From Verrucomicrobiales bacterium (GTDB lineage: Bacteria > Verrucomicrobiota > Verrucomicrobiia > Limisphaerales > UBA11320), in the NCBI GenBank assembly GCA_016793885.1, contig JAEUHE010000032.1, positions 62,001-126,000 of the forward strand: a stretch of 64,000 nucleotides of DNA. The letters run 5' to 3'. Shown one piece after another: positions 56,490-64,000 of this stretch; position 1 is the stretch's first letter, and each line of letters begins with the position of its first letter. The position numbers and the translations under genes were made by a program. The notes under the pieces were generated by a model, which was not told where the DNA came from, searched no databases, and saw nothing but the letters and a program-made list of their open reading frames with translations.

Positions 56490-58021
56490 TTGTCTCGCTC
56501 CAGAAGGACATCCAGGCAGGAAAGATGCCCCTGCTCGTAACCGCGGCAGGCTTTCTGGGCATCGCGATCGCTTCCCTACTCCTGCGCATGAAGGATGCAG
56601 CTGGGGCGCTGCCGTTCATTCTCTTCGTCGGAGGCCACTACCTCGGGGCCTTCACCCTGGGCCATGAGTTCGACCATCGCACGTGGAGCCTCCAACTCAC
56701 TCAGCCCAGCCGCCGGTGGCAACTGTGGATCACGAAACTGGCACTCTCCTTTGGAATACTGCTGCTCACCTATCTCCTTACTGTGTTCATTATGGAACTG
56801 ACCCAGCCGGGACGCCCGGAGACGCGTTGGTTCCTAGGAGTGATCGCCCTCGCAGCCTTCAGCGGTCCACCCCTGTTCGTTCAATATACGCGGAGCACAC
56901 TCGGTGCCGCAGCGGTCTCTTTCTTGGCATTGATTCTGATGATCACCGGGTCCGCGATGACTTTGGAACTTCTCTCGCCCCAGTTCTCTCCGATCAGCGG
57001 CTGGGGCCTGGAGCGAACGATGGAGATCTCAGTCTGCCTCTACAGCGTTCTGGCACTCTCCTTGGCCACCTGGAAATGGAGATATCTCGAGCTGCGGGAC
57101 GTAGTGCAGCACCGGCCGCTAACCCCTCGCGGGCTCCGGTTCGCCAGATTCTTGCGCATGAGCCGAGCAACTCCCCTCCGGAATATCTGGGTTCGCGAAC
57201 TGCTGCTGCAGAGTCGGGCGATAGCGTTTGGGATCGTGTTCAGTATCATCCTGTGGATCGACGTCCAACTGCTGAAGTCGCCAATGTGGGCCGCCTACGC
57301 CGCGCCCATGCTACCGTTATTGATACTTCTCCCGTCCTGGGTTGTGCCACTCTTCGTCGGCCTCTCCTGCGGCCATGACCGCTTCGAAGGAACGCAGTTC
57401 TTGTCAACGACCCAGCCCTGCGACTTACGGAAGCAGCTGTTGATTCGTCTGGCCTTGGCACTCATCAGCGTCATTGCGTTTGGCGGCCTAATTTCCTTTT
57501 GGGGGATGTCCGCCGCCCCTTTCTCGTTTTCGCAGGGGGGGCCTGCGCTGGATCGAGAATTGATCGGCTGGTCGGCGCTGATCTGTTTCGCCGCCGGATG
57601 GTTTTCGACCACCATTTCAAAGACCTCCCTCGGCGCGGCGGGAAACGCCGCTTCCATCATCGGAACCGTGCTGGGCGGTCTAATCATGGTTCATCACTGG
57701 GCGGTTCCCTGGCTGGTGGTGTTCTCCGGTCTCATCCATAAACCACTCCACTTGTTGCCCGAGTGGGGCCCCGCCTCCAGCTACTGGAACATAGGCTTCT
57801 TGCTCAACGAACTCCATGACCGCCCCACCAACCACCTGTGGTTCACAGGTTCCCTGTTGGGGTTCATCCTGGCCGTGCTCTCTTGGACAGCCGTGCAAAG
57901 TCGCTACGACCACACCCCTAAGCTTAAGGGGATAAAGCACTTCGGATTCATGCTTGCAGGGCTCTTGCTAGTGCAACTGGCCATGGGAAGCCGACTTTGT
58001 ATCCAGTTTCTTGCCAATTAG
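56480..58021 (+). CDS. ABC transporter permease
   Basis: A 513-residue polytopic membrane protein with about twelve spans, for example LLVTAAGFLGIAIASLLL, LALSFGILLLTYLLTVFIMEL, AAVSFLALILMITGSAMTL and FILAVLSWTAV. It is probably the membrane partner of the ATPase encoded just upstream. Two short repeats of the basic span pattern suggest an ABC-2 type exporter. A second ATG two codons later is possible. Confidence 0.85.
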   Translation: MHMIVSLQKDIQAGKMPLLVTAAGFLGIAIASLLLRMKDAAGALPFILFVGGHYLGAFTLGHEFDHRTWSLQLTQPSRRWQLWITKLALSFGILLLTYLLTVFIMELTQPGRPETRWFLGVIALAAFSGPPLFVQYTRSTLGAAAVSFLALILMITGSAMTLELLSPQFSPISGWGLERTMEISVCLYSVLALSLATWKWRYLELRDVVQHRPLTPRGLRFARFLRMSRATPLRNIWVRELLLQSRAIAFGIVFSIILWIDVQLLKSPMWAAYAAPMLPLLILLPSWVVPLFVGLSCGHDRFEGTQFLSTTQPCDLRKQLLIRLALALISVIAFGGLISFWGMSAAPFSFSQGGPALDRELIGWSALICFAAGWFSTTISKTSLGAAGNAASIIGTVLGGLIMVHHWAVPWLVVFSGLIHKPLHLLPEWGPASSYWNIGFLLNELHDRPTNHLWFTGSLLGFILAVLSWTAVQSRYDHTPKLKGIKHFGFMLAGLLLVQLAMGSRLCIQFLAN

Positions 58022-58063
58022 CCCGCAACCTTTCTGTCGCTTGTTGGTTGGAATGGAGGTAGC

Positions 58064-59467
58064 TTGCCAACGCGTATGGGCTGTGACTGGAACAAAACAC
58101 GGGCTGGGTATCGAGGGGGACTCTATCTCCTGTTGGTAATGATGCTCGGCTGGGCGGTCGGTTGTCCCGCGGCACAGTCCCTGGTGTGGAAGAAGGACAC
58201 CGATAAGGTCAGCGCCAACATCCAGTCTGCTCCGTTGGAGGAGGTGCTCAACCTCATGTCCGAGGCCACCGGGTGGGAGATCTACGTTCAGCCGGAGTCG
58301 GAGCAAGTGGTCAACGTGAAGTTTCAAGACCGTCCCGCCTCCGACGCGCTCAAGCTGCTTCTAGGGGGCCTCAGCTACGCAGTCCTGCCGCAAGCCGAGG
58401 GTCCATCACGACTGCTCGTGTTCCGCACCAACATCAGCCAAGCCACTGAGCTGATCAGCCCCAAACGCGATCCCAAGGATGATACCTCCAAGCCGATCCC
58501 CACCGAACTGGTGGTCACGCTCAAACCGGGAGTCAACATCGATGACATCGCCAAGAAAGTGGATGGCAAAGTCGTTGGCCGGAATGACGAACTGCGCACG
58601 TATCGTCTCCAGTTCGAAACGGCAGAGGCGGCCGAAAAGGCCCGCAAACTCCTTTCCGAAGATCCGGAAGTGACGAAGGTGGAGAGCAATTACAACGTCG
58701 AACGCCCGCCAGAAATCAAGCCGGTCGATCTTAGCTCCGTACCCGAGTTGAGCCTCAAAGCCGAAAGCCCGGCGAACGATTGCGAGAAAGTCATCGTGGG
58801 ATTAATCGACACCTCCGTCCCCAGGACGGGCGGAAGCCTCGACGGATTCCTGCTGCCCCAAATTGACGTGGCGGGGCCTGGTCCCACTTCCTACACCAGC
58901 CCGCCCCATGGGGAATCGATGGCGAGCACCATCGTCCGCGGCGCGGATTTCTCCTCAGGTGGAAAAGCGAAAATCAGCATTCTTCCCGTAAACGTGTACG
59001 GACAAAATGTCCAGGCGAACACCTACGATGTCGCCAACGGAATCCTGCAAGCGATCAAGGCCGGAGCGAAGATCATCAACCTCAGCCTAGGCAGCGAGGG
59101 ACCAAGCCCCTACCTCGCCGAGGTCATTCGCCTGGGACAAGCACAGGACGTCATCTTCATTGCAGCCGCAGGCAATCGCCCCACCACCACTCCCACCTAT
59201 CCCGCAGCCGATCCGAAGGTGGTAGCCGTGACCGCCAGCGATCGGACCGGCAACCTGGCCTCCTATGCGAACCGGGGAGAGTTCGTCGATGTGATCGCCC
59301 CCGGAAGCACCATCTTTCAATTCAACGGCCAGCGGTATTTGTCGAGCGGCACCTCGGTGGCCACCGCCTACGTGAGTGGGCTGGCTGCGTCCATGGCCGA
59401 TCCCTGTAACAAGTCCTACTCCGCCGTCGAGGCCCAGATCCGCAAGGACCTGAGCGTGAGGAAGTGA
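58064..59467 (+). CDS. Exported S8 (subtilisin-like) serine peptidase with secretin-type N-terminal domain
   Basis: A 467-residue protein. The signal region (LYLLLVMMLGWAVGC) contains a Cys near residue 34 that could be lipidated. An STN-like domain (about 47-110; VSANIQSAPLEEVLNLM) and an inhibitor-I9-like prodomain (about 147-210; TELVVTLKPGVNIDDIAKKV) follow. The catalytic triad of the S8 fold is Asp249 (GLIDTSV), His282 (PPHGESMAS) and Ser431 (SGTSVATAYVSG), with Asn371 as the oxyanion residue. The substrate is unknown. The start is a TTG four bases after GGAGG; an ATG four codons later is also possible. Confidence 0.85.
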   Translation: MPTRMGCDWNKTRAGYRGGLYLLLVMMLGWAVGCPAAQSLVWKKDTDKVSANIQSAPLEEVLNLMSEATGWEIYVQPESEQVVNVKFQDRPASDALKLLLGGLSYAVLPQAEGPSRLLVFRTNISQATELISPKRDPKDDTSKPIPTELVVTLKPGVNIDDIAKKVDGKVVGRNDELRTYRLQFETAEAAEKARKLLSEDPEVTKVESNYNVERPPEIKPVDLSSVPELSLKAESPANDCEKVIVGLIDTSVPRTGGSLDGFLLPQIDVAGPGPTSYTSPPHGESMASTIVRGADFSSGGKAKISILPVNVYGQNVQANTYDVANGILQAIKAGAKIINLSLGSEGPSPYLAEVIRLGQAQDVIFIAAAGNRPTTTPTYPAADPKVVAVTASDRTGNLASYANRGEFVDVIAPGSTIFQFNGQRYLSSGTSVATAYVSGLAASMADPCNKSYSAVEAQIRKDLSVRK

Positions 59468-59983
59468 TTCCGCAGAGGTCGACTCGGTCGAAGCGGGGGC
59501 CCATGCAAAGCTCGACGCCGTTGGCTCACTCCCTTTTCAAAGAATCCTGTTTGCGAATCGACTCTCCATGAACCGGTCGCTCGGCTTCGGTGTCCGGAGT
59601 TGTGCAGGCTCACGCGAAGGAACGAGGCGCTATGGAGCGCGGAGACACGTCTCCGCTTTTCCTGCACGCGACGGAGTGGCTGAGGGGGTGTCGTACATGA
59701 AGGCGCGCGTGGGGGGGGGGAGGTGGCGTGAAGGAACAGCGGTGTCGTGCCACCGGAGATCAGAACTATAAACCTCGTCGGACCGCTTCACCGTCAGCTC
59801 CATAGAGCTGCCCCATTCGCTTTCTTGCCACCAGGTTCATGGCCTCAATTTCCGTCCATTTTGGAGATCAAGAGTCGTCCACCTCCCCGCACGCAGTGCC
59901 TTCTCGCAACAACCAACGTCGACGCGATCCCACAGTTTCCGCACCTCACAACAGCCGTCCCTTCGCGTGGGCGGCGGTTGCTG
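59468..59983. other. Gene-free stretch after the S8 peptidase
   Basis: The stretch contains the right-hand copy of the inverted repeat (59630-59804). Between 59468 and 59629 no gene is seen. From 59805 to 59983 there are open frames but no homology or ribosome-binding site supports any of them. Confidence 0.6.
59630..59804 (-). repeat. Right copy of the inverted repeat pair (about 175 bp)
   Basis: This is the reverse complement of the element at 54728-54897. It includes GCGGAGACACGTCTCCGC (59639-59656), a T-to-C change away from the palindrome in the left copy, and ends with the complement of CTATGGAGCTGACGGTGAAG. The middle (a G-rich run near 59711) differs. The pair encloses the GntR, ABC and S8 genes. 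Confidence 0.9.
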
Positions 59984-61741
59984 CTAGGTGGTGACCAGGT
60001 CACGCAGTTCGGCAGGCTGAGTCGAGGCGGCCTGCGCGCCCAGATTCTTAACCTCGAACTCCTTGCACCAACCTTTGATCTCCGTGTCGTTGAAGATCTT
60101 TCCAACCAGACGACGAAGCAATCCCTTCAAGCTGGCATTTTCTAAATCGCGCAGACAACGAATCGCCTCTTCCTTGTAGGTTTCCAAAAGAGTGCGGGCT
60201 CGCTCGTCCGCCTTCAATTCCCGATAGAGTTGCTCCACTTGGGCAATCGTCATCCCAGCCGGCAATTGACGTTTCCACAGCGACTCAGTGACCTGTTTGA
60301 CATCGCCTTTGGCGCGGTCATGCGCAGCGGCGAGCAAGAGGCTCGGCCGGAATCCCGCAATATCATTGGTCTCGCCGGCTTCTCCCAAATCGCTCAGGTC
60401 ATCGCGAATCTGGTATGCGACCCCGATCGCCTCGCTGTAGACGTGCAGGACCTCCTCCACCTCTTCGAACGCGTCGACGTCGGAGTACAGAACGCCCACC
60501 TTCAGAGCGACCTCGAAAGCCGGAGCCGTCTTCTGCCGGAAAATATCGAGGACCTGATTCTGGTTCATCGGCGATGGCTGCCGCATCCAGCAGAGTTCAG
60601 CGCCTTGGCCCCGACAGAGACTGCGCTGGCCTTGGCTGGCCACCTCGAGCATGCGCACTTTCTGAGCATCGCTCACCTTGAGCCCCCCGATCAGCCGATA
60701 GCCTTCTCCGATAAGCAAGTCACCCACGTTCAAGGCCACCGCCAGGCCATGCTCCTCATGGAGCGTTTTCTCTCCGTACCGTGTGGCATCACCGTCCTCG
60801 ATATCATCATGGATCAACGAGGCCTTGTGAAAACATTCCACCGCCACCGCGAGTTTCATGAGGTCCGCCGGAATAGGTTTGCCGGGGGTGTCACTCATCG
60901 CTTGGTAAGCGGCTACCGTCAGCAAAGGTCGCCAGCGTTTGCCGGCACGCATCAACCACTCCCGAGCGATGCGTTCGGTCTCACCGGTGGCCGTGCCGAA
61001 GATCAGTTCCAAGGAGGTCGGGGTGAACGCCGTTTCCACTTCGTCCTTCAAGGCCCCCAGATCCATCCGGCGCGTTCGATCATCACTGGTCAAATGGATG
61101 TAGTCCCACACCCAGTCCAAGTCGACGGTGGTATCGATGCAATCATCCTGGAGCAGAGGCACGGCCACGCCCGGAATGGCCGCCGCTTCCATGAAGGGGA
61201 AGGCCCTTTCCAGGACGCTCAGACAGCTCACCCCCACGATAGCCTCGATTTTGCCGGTCTGGATGAGAGACATGACGATGGCGCTCCCTTCGGCCACCAA
61301 GACGGCATAGCCCAGTTTCTCAGCCTCCGCTTGCAGATCCTGGATGGTGCACAACCCGCATTGCTTGCAGAGCAGCCCGAATTCATCGAAGGGAGCCGGA
61401 CACTTGTTCTCGACGCGCAGACACTTGGGCAGCAGCAATAGGCGTTTTTCGAACGGAACGGATGCCAGCGTCTCGCGCCACATCTCGTTGTTGATCAGCA
61501 CCGCAATGTAATCCCGGTAGATCGGATCACACTGGAGCAGTGCCAGGACTTTGTCGGCGTGCTCGCGCAGCTGCTCGAAAGGCTGCGGAGGAACCGGATT
61601 GAACTCCGCGATGTAGTTACGAATGAAGTGGAGAATGCGATTCCGTTCCGGAACGGTTTGCGGGACGTTCTTCTTCGGCGTCCGAAACCGCTGCTGGATG
61701 CTATGACGCGGGATCGCGAACTGGATCGGCTGAACATTCAT
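59984..61741 (-). CDS. DUF116 - polyprenyl synthase fusion protein
   Basis: A 585-residue protein. Residues about 55-215 look like DUF116, a cysteine-rich domain: KCLRVENKCPAP (Cys107, Cys114) and LLCKQCGLC (Cys125, Cys128, Cys131), then Cys173 and Cys201. From about 240 to 560 it is a trans-polyprenyl synthase with HDDIEDGDATRYG (first motif, about 311) and IRDDLSDLG (second motif, about 445). A link between a metal-cluster-type domain and a prenyl chain-length enzyme is unusual and its role is not known. It is unlike the stand-alone synthase at 9396. It has no obvious operon partner. Confidence 0.85.
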   Translation of the reverse strand: MNVQPIQFAIPRHSIQQRFRTPKKNVPQTVPERNRILHFIRNYIAEFNPVPPQPFEQLREHADKVLALLQCDPIYRDYIAVLINNEMWRETLASVPFEKRLLLLPKCLRVENKCPAPFDEFGLLCKQCGLCTIQDLQAEAEKLGYAVLVAEGSAIVMSLIQTGKIEAIVGVSCLSVLERAFPFMEAAAIPGVAVPLLQDDCIDTTVDLDWVWDYIHLTSDDRTRRMDLGALKDEVETAFTPTSLELIFGTATGETERIAREWLMRAGKRWRPLLTVAAYQAMSDTPGKPIPADLMKLAVAVECFHKASLIHDDIEDGDATRYGEKTLHEEHGLAVALNVGDLLIGEGYRLIGGLKVSDAQKVRMLEVASQGQRSLCRGQGAELCWMRQPSPMNQNQVLDIFRQKTAPAFEVALKVGVLYSDVDAFEEVEEVLHVYSEAIGVAYQIRDDLSDLGEAGETNDIAGFRPSLLLAAAHDRAKGDVKQVTESLWKRQLPAGMTIAQVEQLYRELKADERARTLLETYKEEAIRCLRDLENASLKGLLRRLVGKIFNDTEIKGWCKEFEVKNLGAQAASTQPAELRDLVTT

Positions 61742-61946
61742 ACGCTTTTTGCGCTTTCGTCACCAAGGATTGGTCAGCAAAAGATGCGCCTAACATCCTG
61801 AACTGTCTAGTGTTGAATTGTTCATCAGCCGGTGCATGGGCCGACACGGCCCACACTACAATCGTGGCGACGTCCGTCCCCGGACGTTCCCCTTGGCCGG
61901 AACGATTCCGCTTGTGCTGAGGCCCGGCCAGTGCTGAGTTTGATAC

Positions 61947-62723
61947 GTGCTGGAACATAAAATCACCGCCACAGCCATCCGGACCATGAAGGGCAAGCAG
62001 CCCATCGCTTCCCTCACGGCCTACGACTATCCAATGACTCAGCTCCTGGATGAGCTGGGCGTTCCCCTCATCCTGGTCGGAGACTCACTCGGGATGGTAG
62101 TCCTCGGTTACCCGGACACCACACACGTCACCATGGCCGACATGGAGCATCACGTGCGGGCCGCCGCCCGCGCGAAGCCCAAGGCTCTACTCGTTGCGGA
62201 TCTTCCTTACCACACCTACCACACCGAGTCCGCTGCCCTTGAGAATGCACGCCGACTCGTCACCGCGGGGGCCGATGCCGTCAAAGCCGAAGGGGGCCGC
62301 GCCATCGCCAATCAGGTCCGAGCGATTGTTCAAGCTGGGATCCCCTTCCTGGGTCATTTGGGGATGCTGCCGCAAAGCGTACTCCTCGAGGGGGGCTATC
62401 ACATCAAAGGAAAGATCGAGGCCGAACACCAAAGTCTGCTCGAGGATCTCGCCGCGCTGGTAGAAGCCGGGGCCTTCGCCGTGGTCCTGGAACTCGTGAC
62501 GCCGGCCGTGGCTCACGAGCTGACCCAACGGTTTCCGATCCCCACCATCGGCATCGGCTCCGGCAAACAATGCGACGGACAAATCCTGGTTACCACCGAC
62601 CTCCTCGGCACTTCCCCAAACTACATTCCCAAACACGTCAAGGAACGCGGTGACTTGCGGACGGAGGCAAGGCGTGTCGTTCAAAATTGGCAACAACACC
62701 TCGAGCTCCCGACCCCCGCATGA
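61947..62723 (+). CDS. panB: 3-methyl-2-oxobutanoate hydroxymethyltransferase
   Basis: A 258-residue PanB that makes ketopantoate from 3-methyl-2-oxobutanoate with methylene-tetrahydrofolate, the first step of pantothenate synthesis. The signatures are LTAYDYPMTQLLDELGVPL, VGDSLGMVVLGYPDT and IGIGSGKQCDGQILV. It begins with GTG at 61947, which keeps the usual N-terminal segment; an ATG 13 codons in is less likely. Its stop overlaps moaC by 4 bp (ATGA). No panC is in the window. Confidence 0.93.
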   Translation: MLEHKITATAIRTMKGKQPIASLTAYDYPMTQLLDELGVPLILVGDSLGMVVLGYPDTTHVTMADMEHHVRAAARAKPKALLVADLPYHTYHTESAALENARRLVTAGADAVKAEGGRAIANQVRAIVQAGIPFLGHLGMLPQSVLLEGGYHIKGKIEAEHQSLLEDLAALVEAGAFAVVLELVTPAVAHELTQRFPIPTIGIGSGKQCDGQILVTTDLLGTSPNYIPKHVKERGDLRTEARRVVQNWQQHLELPTPA

Positions 62724-63274
62724 AAAAATTGAGCCACCTCAATCGAGCCGGCGATGCTACCATGGTCGATGTCACTCAGAAGCAGATTCTCTTGCGCGAA
62801 GCACTCGCTGCCGGTGAGATCCGCCTTCAAGCGACGACCCTCGAATTGATCCAAACGGATGGGATTCCCAAGGGAAACGTGTTCGCCACCGCTCGCCTGG
62901 CCGGAATTCAGGCGGCCAAACGCACGGGAGAGCTCATCCCGCTGTGCCACCCCCTCCCAATCACCCACTGTGAAGTTCGTTTTCGAATTCCAGCTGCTCG
63001 CGACCGGATCCTCATCGAAGCGACCGCCAAAATCGCCGCACAAACAGGAGTGGAGATGGAGGCTCTGACCGCCGTTTCTATCGCTGCATTAACTATTTAC
63101 GACATGTGCAAGGCGGTCGACAAGGCCATGGTCATTGGTGAAATCTACTTGGTTAGAAAGACCAAACTACCCTGGACCCAGGCGTCGCCCCATGGGCAAA
63201 AAAGTCCATCCACCTCATCACCGATGCCCAAGAAGACAAAGAAAAATTTCAGGAATACCGTTGACCGTAGCTGA
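62720..63274 (+). CDS. moaC: Cyclic pyranopterin monophosphate synthase MoaC
   Basis: A 184-residue molybdenum cofactor enzyme. Motifs are MKKLSHLNRAGDATMVDV, GELIPLCHPLPITHCEV, GVEMEALTAVSIAALTIYDMCKA (partly given) and AVDKAMVIGEIYLVRKT. The last 30 residues form a Ser/Pro/Lys-rich tail (HGQKSPSTSSPMPKKTKK) that most MoaC proteins lack, making it about 20 residues longer than usual. The ATG overlaps the panB stop, so the two are likely translationally coupled even though their pathways differ. Confidence 0.93.
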   Translation: MKKLSHLNRAGDATMVDVTQKQILLREALAAGEIRLQATTLELIQTDGIPKGNVFATARLAGIQAAKRTGELIPLCHPLPITHCEVRFRIPAARDRILIEATAKIAAQTGVEMEALTAVSIAALTIYDMCKAVDKAMVIGEIYLVRKTKLPWTQASPHGQKSPSTSSPMPKKTKKNFRNTVDRS

Positions 63275-63317
63275 AAGTTTGCTAAATCAACCGCTCGCTA
63301 GCAATCAAACAGCCTAT

Positions 63318-64000
63318 ATGCGCAACACTATCGAATCCAATACGAGCAGTCTTTTGACCTCGCTGACCTTGGCCAGCGTCATGATCCCCGCCACCGCCGC
63401 TCTGGCCGCCGATCCGAATCCCGGATGGGAAACCAGCGCCAACGCCGGTGTGACCGTGACCCGCGGCAACAGCAAAACCCTCCTCTTCACCGCTGGACTT
63501 CTCAGCCAGAAGAAGTGGGACATGAACGAAGTTCGCCTGGGCCTTGATGGGGCCTACGGCAAGAACGACGACGTGAAGAACACCGAGTTCGGCCGCGTTT
63601 TCGGTCAATACAACCGCCTGTTCAATGAGCGTCTCTACGGTTATGCCCGTGGCGAAGTCAGCCACGACGCAATCGCGGACGTGGAATACCGGGTCACCCT
63701 CAGCCCTGGTTTGGGTTACTACCTGATCAAGAATGACCGCCAGACCCTGAGCGTCGAAGTCGGTCCTGGTTTCATCACTGAGAAGCTGGGTAACCACGAC
63801 AAGAACAACTACTTCACCCTGCGTGTTGCGGAACGTTATGAGCTGAAGCTCAACGACAAAACCCGCATCTGGCAATCGGCCGAATGGTTGCCTCAGGTCG
63901 ACGACTTGGACAACTGGCTCTTGAACGCCGAACTCGGCCTCGAGACCCAATTGACCACCAAGCTCAGCTTTTTCACCAAGATCCAGGACACCTACGACAA
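63318..64000 (+). CDS. DUF481 outer membrane beta-barrel protein (N-terminal part, runs off the right edge)
   Basis: The first 227 residues are visible, starting MRNTIESNTSSLLTSL. A signal peptide (about 1-31, ending ALAA) is followed by amphipathic beta strands such as WETSANAGVTVTRGN, LYGYARGEVSH, YRVTLSPGLGYYLIKNDR and TRIWQSAEWLP. The strands and the DADPNPGW-type start of the mature part fit DUF481, an outer-membrane beta-barrel family. It lies 43 bp after moaC, so it may be in the same transcript. Confidence 0.85.
   Translation, partial: MRNTIESNTSSLLTSLTLASVMIPATAALAADPNPGWETSANAGVTVTRGNSKTLLFTAGLLSQKKWDMNEVRLGLDGAYGKNDDVKNTEFGRVFGQYNRLFNERLYGYARGEVSHDAIADVEYRVTLSPGLGYYLIKNDRQTLSVEVGPGFITEKLGNHDKNNYFTLRVAERYELKLNDKTRIWQSAEWLPQVDDLDNWLLNAELGLETQLTTKLSFFTKIQDTYD

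Overview
The window is a stretch of about 60% GC bacterial chromosome. The best guess for the source is the phylum Verrucomicrobiota, perhaps a Pedosphaera-like member of subdivision 3. This is an inference from gene content: a DUF1549/DUF1553 protein paired with a DUF1501 protein, a MoxR/DUF4350/DUF4129-like cluster with a large DUF4175-like protein, PQQ-like beta-propeller proteins, CotH kinase, a sulfotransferase-like protein, and many short dispersed repeats in the intergenic gaps. No rRNA, tRNA, CRISPR array, intact insertion sequence or prophage was seen. About 50 protein genes are supported; the first and the last run off the window.

Layout. 1-7050 (minus strand): a tightly packed run with a PQQ-like propeller protein, a Nudix hydrolase, tRNA adenosine deaminase, a lipoprotein, a DUF4129-like membrane protein, DUF4350 and a partial MoxR ATPase. 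7175-8483: two rhodaneses around an exported DsbD-alpha-like protein. 8484-8842: no protein gene, but a promoter-like site, several hairpins and a strong terminator that together suggest a small RNA. 8843-12815 (plus): a small hypothetical gene, then an overlapping set of trans-polyprenyl diphosphate synthase, ECF sigma factor, putative anti-sigma factor and a membrane protein. 12841-13169: a 98-bp tandem repeat. 13168-20588 (minus): CvpA-like membrane protein, exonuclease III, alpha/beta hydrolase and a 1455-residue DUF4175-like protein with a glutamine/glycine repeat tract.

20791-31668: an exported C39-like cysteine peptidase; a DUF1549/DUF1553 protein with a LamG-like insertion, overlapping a Tat-exported DUF1501 protein; an 800-bp repeat island with a 290-bp palindrome; a decayed partial copy of the C39-like gene carrying two internal deletions; a heptamer satellite; a TauE/SafE exporter; and a sulfotransferase-like gene. 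31988-50945 is mostly core metabolism: a glycosidase-like/sialidase-like protein, pyruvate carboxylase, a UbiD decarboxylase, glycogen branching enzyme, dephospho-CoA kinase, a zinc-ribbon protein, AIM24, a methyltransferase, HtpG, homodimeric pyruvate dehydrogenase E1 and a divergent lipoate-protein ligase family gene.

51105-64000: CotH kinase and a TolC-like outer membrane protein, then a GntR(YtrA-type)-ABC ATPase-ABC permease operon followed by an unusual subtilase. A pair of inverted repeats of about 170 bp, 4.7 kb apart, brackets this operon and the subtilase. Last come a DUF116-polyprenyl synthase fusion, panB, moaC and the start of a DUF481 outer membrane protein.

How genes fit together: pyruvate carboxylase and AceE set the fate of pyruvate, and the ligase may supply lipoyl groups for the dehydrogenase complex. 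PanB and CoaE are both coenzyme A steps. Two polyprenyl synthases and UbiD could serve quinone or other isoprenoid synthesis. The strongest unusual observations are the decayed C39-like duplicate, the inverted-repeat-bracketed operon, the candidate small RNA, the DUF116-prenyltransferase fusion, the LamG insertion inside DUF1553, and the families of dispersed repeats.
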